From the NCBI RefSeq assembly GCF_904849725.1, contig NC_058518.1, forward strand, positions 210,564,741-210,628,740: a stretch of 64,000 bases of DNA, written 5' to 3'. Below the pieces are notes generated by a model that did no database searches, was not told the DNA's origin, and saw nothing but the letters and a program-made list of their open reading frames with translations. Shown one piece after another: positions 34,719 through 46,033 of this stretch; within the stretch, counting starts at the first letter, position 1, and the number at the start of each line of letters is the position of its first letter. Source of the stretch: Hordeum vulgare subsp. vulgare (Eukaryota; Streptophyta; Magnoliopsida; Poales; Poaceae). The position numbers and the translations under genes are program-made.

Positions 34719-37070
34719 ATGTTCAAGGTGACTGCAGCATGTCCTACCTACGAAGGGAAGAACTTTCCCTTCTGGAAGAAAAAAATGCAAATGCATCTAC
34801 AAGCTATTGACAATGATCTCTGGTATATTGTGGAAAACGGCGTCCCCATCATTTCTGCCAGTGCCACTACAGCTGATGTGAAGAAATTCAAGCAACTTGA
34901 TTCTCAAGGGAAGAACATCGCTTCAAGAGACATGACAATGAATGCTGCCAAGACACCTTTGATCGCCTCACTGATATATCAAATGAACTGCAAGCACTGG
35001 GAGCTCGAGACATCACTGGTCACGAAGTTGTGAAGAAACTGATGAGATCCTTGGATTCTTCATTTGACACTCTAGTTCTGATGATTCAAGAAAGACCAGA
35101 CTACAAGATGGTGGATCTAGCTGATATCCTTGAAAGGCTAAATACTCATGAATTCCAGCTAGAAGAGAAGAGATATTTTATATGGACAAAGCTATTCCAG
35201 ACCACGTGCACTGAAGGCTAGAGCAATTTCCTCATCTGAAGAAGAAGACACAGATGACAACAGTTGTGACCCTGAAGAATTTGGACAGGAGCTTGCAATG
35301 CTTGTGAGGAAATTCCAGAGATTTACACGACGAGCCAGTTCGGTAAATCATCAAGAAGAGACATGAGGAAATCAGAATCTACATCTGAGGACTACAAGAA
35401 ACGAACCTATCACAAGTGCAAGAAATCAGGTCATTACATTGCTGATTGTCCCCGCTGGGGAAAGGAATCAAAGAAGAAGAAATACATGGATGACAATTCT
35501 GATGACTTGAAGAAGAAGAAGAAATCTTCAAAATCCTCATCTTCAAAGCCCTCATCGCACAAGAAGACTAGTTTCAGAAAGGCTCGGGCACTTATTGGCA
35601 AGGAAATGGACTCCGAGGCAGAATCAGAAGAATGTGATGAAGAAGAGGGTTCTGATGAAGACTCAGAATCCGGACAGGCTAGTCTTGCACTAGCAACCAC
35701 TTTCGTCAGCAAGTCAATCTTCAATCTTGAAGAAAATGATTGCACCATCCATACTGATGACTATGCTGATGACATCGCTCCAACCTATTGCTTCATGGCA
35801 AAAGGTTCAAAGGTATCAAATACTGCCTCCTCCTCTAATTCAAGTGACTGTGAACATAATGATTATAAGAAACCCAGTTACAGTAAACTTGCTATCATTG
35901 CCACTAAACAACAAACTGCTCTTGAAAAGCTTCAAAAACTGCTAGACAAAAGTGATGATCTGTTGAATGATGAAATGAACCTTAACCAAATCCTCACTGA
36001 TGACATGAAAAGTATTCAGTCTAGATTTGACAATCTTCAGGATCGTTATGATACACTCCTCACTGATCATGAGAAGCTTTCCTACGAATTTCTTGAAAGG
36101 AAGCTTGATCTTGAGAAGCTAAGGATGTCTCATGATGATCTTCGTATGGAAAATGATTCATTACTAGCTCAACAGATCAGCGCTGGTCAAGTTGAATTTA
36201 GTCCTCCATGTCTTAAATGCATTGAACGCGAAACTGCTAATTCCTCACGAGAATCATCAAATGCTAACATTGCTACAAATTCTTCAACTGCACCTGTTGT
36301 GTCTATTTCCTCACTTGAGGAAAACACAAATGTTACTGATGAAAATTCAGGGTTGAAGGAATTGTACGTGACAAGCATGTGATGTGCTCAAAAAGCAGAT
36401 CTTGAACAGGAACCCGAGGAAAGAAGGAATTGCCTTTGAGAGGAAATTGAATGCTGATGGATCTTACTGGAAACCCGAGCAGTATCCCAAAACCTCATGG
36501 GTTGCTGCTACTGGGCCTCCTCTGGATCCATCTAATCTAACTGGCTTCTCATGTGAATTATCCTATTCCTCGGATGAGTCATTTGATTCCAACTATAAAC
36601 TGTTCAAAAATCAATCTGGTGAAGTATTTGCTCGATATGTTGGAACTAACTGCAGGAATGGCCCTCCTCTGAGGAAAATCTGGGTTCCCAAAAGTTGTCT
36701 TGAAAATCTTCAGGTGAATGTCCTCATGACACCACCACTGAAGAATCTGAACCCGAGATCAAATTCCTCAGGAGGACCAAAGTCTTCAAGAGGATCGAAG
36801 TCCTCAACTGATCAAAACTATGCTCGTACCCGTGCTTATGCATCTAACATGCAGGGAAACTACAAGGAATATGAATACGAGCGTTAGTCCTCAAATCATT
36901 ATGGTCATAAATCCTCAAACTAGTTCTCTGCATATTCATATGAGTACTTTAATCCCCCTACTGTTAAGAGAAGTGCATTAGCTTCAATGCCACCTTTCTC
37001 ATATGGTGCTCGCAGGATGATGAACGCTTTGCCACCCCTTCAGATGTGGGTGGTGAAGAAATCGAACTAA
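34719..37070 (+). pseudogene. gag: Sire-2 gag (deletions, frameshifts, stops)
   Basis: ATG 34719 opens the gag domain (FPFWKKKMQMHLQAID). A deletion of about 148 bp relative to Sire-1 follows KNI, with a 3-bp ATC microhomology at the junction, and shifts the frame. The correct frame resumes by 35030 and is lost again near 35175-35340. The CCHC knuckle is recognisable (YHKCKKSGHYIADC), but its first Cys has become Tyr, so this finger should not bind zinc normally. The acidic Ser/Lys tract and coiled-coil region follow (35480-36160). A second small deletion near 36380 and two TAG codons near 36885 and 36920 precede the end at 37070. Less intact than Sire-1 gag. Confidence 0.9.
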
Positions 37071-37290
37071 TCACTTCTGCAGGTCAGGTCTCCAAATGAA
37101 AATCATCATCTAAAGAATTTGCTGGAGACCTGAGGAAATGCTTGATAGGACGCAAGCTAATAATTGATGAAATAGAAATATTTCACACGTCCTTACATTT
37201 CTGTTATGATGAAATTACTGATGAAATTAGCATCATACTCTTCAAAACTGAAGCATATGAGATGGTAAGCTGTACTAATTCATCTGAAGG

Positions 37291-40200
37291 ATGACAAACC
37301 CAAAAATACTGAGTGGGTACTCGATAGTGGCTGTACACATCACATGACTGGTGATAAAAGCTTACTGATGAATATGCCACTAACTCCATCACCTCTGAAG
37401 CAAATCACATATGCTGACAAAGGTAAAAGCAAGGTATTGGGACTTGGCAAAGTAGCTATTTCCAAGGATAGGCATATGGACAAAGTGATGCTTGTTGAAT
37501 CCCTTGGTTTTAACCTCATGTCAGTCTCGATGCTTCGTGATCTTGATATGATTGTTATCTTTGGTAGATATAGATGTGTAGTCATCATGGAATCTGACAG
37601 ATCCAAAGTCTTCGAAGGTGTGAGAAGAGGGGATTTGTACATTGTTGATTTCTCTACAGGTCCTCAACCAGCCACTTGCTTACTAGCAAAAACCTCAGAA
37701 GGATGGCTGTGGCACCGAATACTAGGTCATCCAGGCATGAGGAATTTGCACACGCTTGCAAAGAAGAAGCATGTCATCGACATCGAATCAGTCAAATTCC
37801 TCAAGGATCATCTCCGCGGTGCTTGTGAATCTGGCAAAATGACCAGATCCAAGCATCCCTTTAAACCATCATGACCACTACACGTCCATTCGAATTGCTT
37901 CATATGGATTTATTTGGATCTACTCACTATGCCACACTAACCAATGCAGCATCTTTATATGACTTCGTCATAGTTGATGATTATTCCAGGTATACTTGGG
38001 TGCATATCATAGTGTATAAAACTGAAGTGCAGGAAATCTTAAAACGATTTTCTTCAAGGGCCTCGACGAACTTTGGCATCAAGATCAAACACATCAGGAG
38101 TGATAATGGAACCGAGTTCAAAAACACTGGTCTTGATGATTATCCTGATGAACTTGGTATTACTCACGAATTGTCTGCTCCTTATACTCCTCAGCAGAAT
38201 GGTGTCGTCGAAAGGAAGAACAGGACTCTAGTTGAAATGGAAAGAACTATGCTTGAAGAATATCAGACTTATCGTCCCTTCTGGCCTGAAGCAATCAACA
38301 CTGCATGCCATATCATCAACAGGGTATATCTTCACAAATTCCTCAAGAAAACCTCATATGAACTCCTCACTGACAAGCCATGTATGTTATTTCAAAGTCT
38401 TCGGTGCAAAATGCTGGATTAGAGATCCTCACCATAGCTCAAAATTTGCACCTAAGGCACATGAAGGTTTTATGCTCGATTATGGAAAGGACTCGCACAC
38501 CTATAGAGTCTTGAACAACTATCACAACAAAGTTGTTGAGACTGTAGATGTGCGGTTCGATGAAACTAATGGCTCGCAAAGAGAGCAATTGCCTTCTGAT
38601 CTAGATAAGCTGTCTCCTGAGGAAGCAATAAAGCTTAAGCCTACTGAAGACATTGTCCCCACTGAGGAAATTGGTGAAGAAACGATCCCCATCGCTGATA
38701 AAAACCAAGAAGATGCTCGTGAGGAAATTGCAACAGCACCACTTCCTCAGCCCAGACAAAATCCTCAACCAGCTCATCCGAGAATTGCAAACGAAGCAGA
38801 ACTTGACAAAATCCTCAACGACATCAACGCGCCAGGTCCTCTCACTCGCTCAAAAGCTTCACACTTAGTTAACTTTTGTGAGCATTTTTCCTTTGTATCC
38901 ATCACAGAACCCTCAAAAGTTGCTGAGGCTTTTCTAGAACCAGAGTGGATCCAAGCTATGCAAGACGAACTTCTTCAATTCAAGCTGAATGACGTATGGG
39001 AGCTCGTCAAACGACCATATCCTCGCAAGCACAACATCATCGACACCAAGTGGATTTTACGAAACAAGCAAGATGAGGACGGTCAAGTGGTGAGGAACAA
39101 GGCACGACTTGTAGCCCAACGCTACACCCAGGTTGAAGGAATGGATTTCAATGAAACTATTGCACCTGTTGCTAGACTTGAAGCTATTCGAATACTACTT
39201 GCTTATGCTAATCATCATAACATCACCTTATATCAAATGGATGTGAAAAGTGCATTCCTCAATGGTAAGCTTGAGGAAAAAGTATATGTTTCTCAGCCCC
39301 CAGGTTTCGAGGATCCAAAGAATCCAGACAAAGTCTTCAGACTCAAAAAGGCTCTGTATGGCCTCAAGCAAGCCCCTCGGGCATGGTATGATACATTGAA
39401 GGAATTCCTCATGAAGAAAGGCTTCAAACCTGGTTCACTCGATCCAACTCTTTTCACAAAATCCTATGATAATGAGCTGTTTGTATGTCAAATATATGTT
39501 GATGATATCATATTTGGCTGTACTGACAAAAGATACAGTGATGAATTTGCCTACATGATGAGTGAAGAATATCAGATCTCCATGATGGGGGAGCTGAAAT
39601 TCTTCTTAGGTCTTCAAATTCGTCAACAAAGCAATGGAATCTTCATATCACGGGAGAAATACCTCAAGGTTGTTCTGAGGAAATTCGACATGCATGAATG
39701 CAAAGGTGCCAAGACTCCAATGCCTACCAACGACCACCTCGGCACTGATGAAAATGGTAAAGATTTCGATCAGCAGGTATACCGTTCTATGATTCTCTCC
39801 TTATTGTATCTATGTGCGTCTAGGCCAGATATAATGCTTAGTGTTTGCATGTGTGCACGTTTTCAAGCAAAACCGAAGGAATCACACCATAAGGCTGTGA
39901 AACATATTCTTCGATACTTAGCTCACACACCAACAGTAGGATTATGGTATCCCAAGGGCTCCAATCTTCATCTGGTAGGGTATTCTGATTCAGACTATGC
40001 TGGTGACCGTGTGGATCGCAAGTCAACTTCTGGCACATGCCATTTCCTCGGAAGATCACTAGTTTGTTGGTCCTCAAAGAAGCAGAATTGCGTATCACTC
40101 TCCACTACCGAAGCTGAGTACATTGCTGCTGGTTCTTGCTGTGGTCAATTGTTGTGGATGAAGCAAACCCTCAAGGACTACGGCATCAACATGAAGAATG

Positions 40201-40448
40201 TGCCTCTCTACTGTGACAATGAGAGTGCTATCAAGATTGCATACAACCCAGTACAGCACTCGAAGACCAAGCACATCCAGATTCGTCATCATTTTCTTCG
40301 GGACCATGTCCTCAAGGGCAATATCCTCATCGACCATATGAAGACTGATGATCAACTGCCAGATATCTTCACTAAGCCCTTGGATGAGAAAAGGTTTTGC
40401 AAGTTGCGGTGTGAGCTAAATATCTTAGAGTCTTCAAATGTTTTGTAA
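37291..40448 (+). pseudogene. pol: Sire-2 pol: protease, integrase, RT, RNase H (frameshifted)
   Basis: Protease DSGCTHHMTG is at about 37326-37355. The integrase zinc region (LWHRILGHPG...CGKM-like, here ESGKM with the last Cys changed to Ser) lies at about 37705-37845. A frameshift near 37860 moves the catalytic core to another frame (DLFG, VDDYSRYTW, RSDNGTEF, 37871-38380), and a second near 38380 returns it. From there to 40448 RT and RNase H are one open frame: [24 protein letters not shown] at about 39495, [31 protein letters not shown]. The first ~50 residues of the long frame from 38232 are out-of-frame. The domain order is Ty1/copia. Confidence 0.93.
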
Positions 40449-41102
40449 AAACATGCACACATCCTAACACTTATGCAAAGTTGATGACTTAGATGTGCAA
40501 CACATGATGAAACAATTTTCTCCAACTGATAAAGAAAGTCACTCTGAATGTGAAGAAATTAACGAAGAATTTGATTCTCAGGGCCCTACAATAATTATAC
40601 GCGGCGTCTGTAATCAACATTCTTATATGGTGGGTAACGCCACCGCCCAATGTGAAATTTCTCAAGTTGATTTTCTTCAAATGATCAATTTCCTCACAAT
40701 GCATTTTTCTTCAAAACAGTTTTCTTCATTGTGATGATCTATTACAAAATCTTCAAAAACACTTGATCACTTTCATTTGCCTAGGTAGACTGTGATTTCT
40801 AGTCCTCAACAACATTCACTTATTGCTAATTCTTCAAGTTGATGTTTCTGCTAAGTGAATGTGATCGGACCCTACTTTCCCTCTATGCTATACTTATCCA
40901 GTCTATTCAATTCTTCATATGCGTTCTACTTGAAACTTTGTTCAAAATCCTCACTGCATCCTTGTCAGCTGATGATTTATAACAAAATTCCTCAAATCTT
41001 CAAAAAAAAATTGTTTTCTTTAAAGGCACAGTAACTGAACCCCCACTTCCCACGATCGGATAACCACGATCTCCACTATCTCCACCGCATTGTACGGGAG
41101 CT
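40449..41102 (+). other. Non-coding spacer of Sire-2 between pol and the third-ORF promoter
   Basis: It is collinear with 129-780 of Sire-1. A short frame at 40495-40734 is not kept open in the same way in Sire-1. It contains no recognised domain. Confidence 0.6.
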
Positions 41103-41185
41103 ACACGTGTCCTGCGGAGACGCAGAGGCAGGGGCTATCTGGTCCGAAACTTTCGCGCCAAACAGTATCTTTTGGGCTATAAATA
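41103..41185 (+). promoter_or_regulatory. Internal promoter-like block upstream of the env-like ORF
   Basis: G-box/ABRE-like ACACGTGTCC at 41103-41112 and TATA box CTATAAATA at 41177-41185. Sire-1 keeps both with the same 67-bp gap. Downstream comes a CT-rich, ATG-free leader. This suggests the third ORF is transcribed from its own start rather than only by splicing of the LTR transcript. Inference; no expression data. Confidence 0.55.
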
Positions 41186-41204
41186 TGTCCTTATCCCCCT
41201 CGGT

Positions 41205-41805
41205 ATACTCTTCTTCGCCTCATCGCTCTCTTGCAACAGCACACTCCACCGAACCCTAGCGCCACCGCTGGTAGTCTTGTCGCCGGTGAGGAAGAACTTC
41301 ACTGCCTCGACCTTTTCATCGCCAGAATCACGCCGGAGTCGGACCATCTTCTTCCGCCACCGCCGTAGACGTCCTCTGCCGCCAAGTTAGGGTGCATTGG
41401 ACACTCGAACGAAGAGCCTCTCCAACACTACTTTCTGTGTTCTTCGTTCGCACCTTCCAGGGTAAATATATCCCATTTTACAGCAGATTAGATCTGAAAT
41501 TTTACATCTTCTATGTGAAATCTGTTTTTCCTCAAGATACGATGCACACATGATTCCTCAAACACTACCTATCACCGCAATCATTGATGAACTAGCTAAG
41601 AATCTAAGATTTTCACGAGATTCCTCAATTGTGCGAATTTTTGGATCTGTACAACTCTGGAACCCAAGAACAGTATGCTTAGGCAAATTCCTCAACCACT
41701 GGTTATATTCCTCAAACTGTCAAACTTTTTCATTTTCTTCAAATCCGAGAACGCATATGACCTCTCCAAATTCCTCGCAACTATACTCTGTTCACAGGTA
41801 CACAC
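41205..41805 (+). other. Leader of the env-like gene with a candidate 5' UTR intron
   Basis: 41205-41461 is GC-rich and has no ATG on the plus strand, like a plant 5' UTR. A donor CCAGG|GTAAAT at 41461/41462 and an acceptor CTGTTCACAG at 41797 would remove 336 nt of T-rich sequence and place ATG 41806 eight bases into the second exon. An alternative acceptor lies near 41484 (CATTTTACAG). Proposed from sequence only. Confidence 0.45.
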
Positions 41806-44800
41806 ATGTCAGCTGATGAATCTCTCGGTTCTCATCACATTAACTCATTTGCAGCGTTTCTGGAAGAAACTCTTCAAGGCCCATCAGAATCCTCAAGAGT
41901 TCAATATCATCAGCAAAGTCCTCAAGTGAAGAAAATGGAGGAAGAGAGAAAACACAAGGGAGGAAAGAAACTGGAGCAGAACACAACTGTTGATATCCCT
42001 AAGGACATATACTTGGACTATTGTACGCCTGATGAACATGAGACAATGGCCAAGAGAAAGATAAGGCTGCAGAAAATTGAACGCCGATGGGCGAAGGAAT
42101 GGAAGGAGTACATGTTTGTGACTCCAAAATATGCAAAGAAGTTCGCTTTGAAGCCTCCTGGCAGAAGGGCCCCACTTGAGGTTCATAAATAGCTCATCCA
42201 TCAAGCCTCAAGACCATTGATGACTATCCAGATGAAAAGGAAAAGCATCTGGCCAAGCTCAAGAAGCAAGCAGAAGCTGCAGTGAGGAAATTTAATGAAT
42301 CCTCAGCTGCTGCCTCCGGTGCTGCTAATTCCTCAGCGGCAGAAACCTGAAGCTCAGAAATTCCTCACACGCAGTCTGTGCCATCAAAGCAAAGGGCTCC
42401 AAAGCCTCAAGAGAAGTCTGCTCAGGCTTCTGTCGCAAAACCCTCAGCACCAAAACCCTCATTACCAAAACCTTCAACACCAAAACCATCAGGGCCAAAA
42501 CCCTCAGCACCAATCTCCTGTGCACCAAAATCCTCAGCTCCAACCTCAAAGCCTCAAGAGAAACCAGTACAGAAGCATGTCGTGAAGCCTACGACCGCCA
42601 GCTCCAGCTCCTCACTCCCAGCTGCAACTAGCTCGGAGACAAAGTCTTCAACACCACTTGTGAAGACTTTGGCAACTACTGAATGTGCACCTCTGCCCAG
42701 CCCCAGCAAAATCATCATAGTCCCGTCTGCATCAGAGGGAAGTGATGATTATGATGATGAAACCCTGCAAGCCATCATCAGAAACAAGCAAGAAAGGGTA
42801 GCACAAGCATCAGGCAGTGCTATTCCTCTGGCCATGGACCCCAAGGTCCTCCTCGACTACATCAATATATGGTATGAGGACCCAAACACACCCACTGATG
42901 ATTTGAAACTTCCTCCTGGCATCAGCCACATGGTGGCCACCTTCATAAATGAAGCCAAGTGGAAAGAACAGCAGGCCATACAGGCAAAGGTTGCAAAGGC
43001 CAAAAAGGAGAAATTCCTCAGACAGAATCTCCTCAAGCTGACTCCTGATGCACTGGTGTCAACCCAGGAAGAGCTGCAAGTATTGACTAACAAGTATGAC
43101 AAGCTGTCATATCGCAAAAGCATCAAGAGCAATTTCATCAAGGTAGCCACTTGTGCTGTTGATGACTACAACAAGAGAACCGCACCACCGACACCAACTC
43201 CTCAGCCCGTGGTTGAGCAGCCAGCAGATGCATCTCCTGATGAGGAGGAAACTCCTCAAGCTGAGGAAGAACACCAGGAGCGTGGTGTTGATGAACCGGC
43301 CATTGAAGAAATCATCACGGAAACTGCAACTGATGAAATAGCAACCACTGATGAGACTGCTCCTGATCTAGCTGCTTCATCAAGGCAGGCTGATGACTCT
43401 GTTCCAGCTAGTTCCTCACTACCAGCTAAAGAATCTGCAGAAAGAACACCTTCACCACAAGCTTCAAAGGTGAAGAAGATAATTCCGTCTGCATCAGACG
43501 TGAAGAAAACAAGGGCTGCTGAAAAGGAAGCAAAGAAGAGAAAAGCCTCCTCAGCAATAGAAGAGACAGAGGCAAAGCGCCTCAACGAAACTGCTCCTTT
43601 GGATCCAGTGCCTCTAAATGTCGCCCCTTCATATGAGATGGTCGTCATTGATGACCCAGCTACAAAGGCAGATGAGGAAATGAAGGATGTCGCCTCTGAG
43701 GAACACACTGATGAGGCAATCCAGATTGATGGCAGTCCTCAACTCCTTATTCCTCAGACAAAGACTGCTCAAGCATCAGCTGCAGCAGCTGATGAAACTG
43801 CTTCTGCCACAAAGCTAGCTGAAGAAAAACAAGCTGAGGAAAATGCACATTGTGAGCAGACTCCTCATTCTAAACAGGCTGACCCAACTCCTCAAACTGA
43901 GAAAGAAGCAGAAATTCCTCAGCCTGAAGCTCAGCCAGAGCAAGCATCATCTCCCCAGCAAGAAGTACCAGCTGATGAAATTCCTCAACTTGAAGAAAAT
44001 GCTGAAGAAAATGTACCCGCCCAAGACAATGAATTCATTGTGCTCAACCCAGAGACTGCCATTGTTGTCTCCTCCCGCATTCTTCAGCAGAATCTTAAGC
44101 CAGTTCAGCGCCAACCATTCTCCAAGCGTCCAAAGTTTCAGAAAGAAGATTTCTTTGAAGAACTCATGTATTTCATCGGAGAGAACCCTTATGACAAGCC
44201 TCAAATGAGGCATCTGAAGTTTTGGACAAGGACTCAGATGAACTACTATTCCTCTGTGCTCTGTGGACGCAACAAGATATTCCAGCACAGGCACATTCCT
44301 CATGTTGAGCTTGAAGAAATACCTTGCGTGGAACCAGTCCTCAATGTACTCCACGATGCAGGTTTGCTCCCTATGTGCCCAGACATATCAGACTGGAATA
44401 GTGAGCTTATTCTTCAGTTCTATGCCACTCTGCACATATCTGGCACCGCTGATGACATCAACACTTGGGTGTTTGACTGGATGTCACAAAATACTCACAA
44501 CAAAGCTCCTGCTTCTGAACTCCTCAGAGAACTGCCTGTACCAATTCCCTCAGATGCGGCAGTGAAGCTTTATGGTGAGCGTGAGCTGCCAAATGGAATG
44601 ATGGAAGTCCTCATGAAGCCTTTGGCTGTAGGAAAACCCTCAAGAACCACATTCCTCGTCCATGAGCTCAAGTACACACCCCGGTCTGTCTACAGAATCC
44701 TCTGCAGTGTGCTCGCGCCAATCAAAGGCCATGACGATGAAGAAGATGTCGTAGGCCTGATGAAGAATATCCTCTTCAACATCATTCATGGTATTCCTAT

Positions 44801-45526
44801 CAATATCCATGATTTCTTCTTGAGGACTTTGGACGACAATGCCATGTGCCCCAATGATCACAAGATTTATGCCCCGTGGATCAGGAGATTCATCAGGACA
44901 AGGACATGCATCAACTTCCACGCTGATTTCCAAAACCACATGGGTTATATGCCTCAAATCCGGGTCAACAAGAAGACTTTCGAGCCCATCAAAGGAAAAG
45001 GTAAATCTGTGATTGAAGAAGGCAGCAGGCCCCTTGATGGTCAGTTCAAAGAGCCTGAAGCATATTCTTCATGGGACGATACTGAGACTCGTCCAGCAAG
45101 CCCAGTTCCTCCTCGCATGCTGAACACCAGAGAGCTCCTCCTCAGTCTTCACAGAAGGTGGATCGCAACGACAAATGGGTCAAATGCCAGTTTGGTGCCA
45201 TTGTGAAAACCCTCACTGAAACTCAGAACTCGGTGAAGATTAATCATCACTATCTACATGAGGTTTTCGGTCGCACCTGGGCTACACTTGCACATCCGAA
45301 GACTCAGACTGAGCTTGAAGAAATGGACTTTGAGCGGGACTTTGACTGGTCGTGGCCTCCCAAGAGGAAGTTCAGGCCCATTCCAGTGCCAGACCTTGAA
45401 GACAGCTCCTTTTCTTCATTCCGCACTGCTGAATCTGATGAGGAACAACTCGACACAGCAACCGGCCCAAGGAAGAAGACTACTCCCAAGAAGCATCGTG
45501 ACTCTTCCTCAACCGCCAAGAAATGA
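41806..45526 (+). pseudogene. Sire-2 third ORF, env-like / retrotransposon-associated protein (frame breaks)
   Basis: The frame opens at ATG 41806 (MSADESLGS), shifts near 42189, carries a TGA at 42347, then is open from about 42350 to 45206. It shifts once more near 45150 to end at TGA 45524-45526, about 1240 codons in all. The N-terminal part is charged (ERRWAKEWKEYMFV). Next come Pro/Ala/Ser/Lys repeats (APKPS units, 42400-42700), long acidic Glu/Ala/Thr stretches (43170-44040) and a compact C-terminal domain (44130-45000: LKFWTRTQMNYYSSVL, INTWVFDWM, APWIRRFIRTR). I see no signal peptide or clear membrane helix, so env-like describes position only. The C-terminal domain resembles the putative plant transposon protein family (PF20167, from memory). 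Confidence 0.75.
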
Positions 45527-46033
45527 AGTCTTCACGGGCGTTAGTCCTCAGTTTGTCCCTTTTTGTCACTTGATGACAAAGGGGGAGAAACTCGAGCGTT
45601 AGTCTTCTGAAGTTTTTATGTAATGAGTTGTAACTTAAGCCCGATGGTACTCCGACGCTTTTGAACATTTTTCTTCGCATGCTTATTCCTCAAAGTTTTA
45701 CCACGCATCTTCTGAAGTTTTTATGTAATGAGTTCTATATTTTGCACGCATGCTGGAATTTGTGAGATACCATTTGCCATCATGCATCTTCATTTTCTTC
45801 ATATAATCTGTTATATGTATGCATGATTTACAAGACTTAGGGGGAGATCTCCATGATATAAATCATCAATGTGCATCTGCTATAAAAGCAAAATCCTCAA
45901 GGTATGCACATCTTGAGGGGGAGTCTCTCTGAATCTTGTTCTCAAATTCCTCAAATGATTATTTACACTTCATATTTTTGATCCCTGTTGAAGACTTAAC
46001 CTAATTGTCATCAACCACCAAAAAGGGGGAGAT
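45527..46033 (+). other. Sire-2 pre-LTR region with four polypurine-tract copies
   Basis: Non-coding. GGGGGAG-type tracts occur at 45578-45589 (AAAGGGGGAGAAA), 45840-45847, 45916-45922 and 46018-46033. The last (AAAAAGGGGGAGAT) directly abuts the 3' LTR and is the presumed functional tract. Multiple such tracts are a known Sirevirus trait. Confidence 0.8.

Noticed and set aside
38232..38384. First ~50 residues of the long Sire-2 RT frame as a protein start
   Set aside because: They are out-of-frame integrase sequence; the true pol frame enters after the frameshift near 38380.
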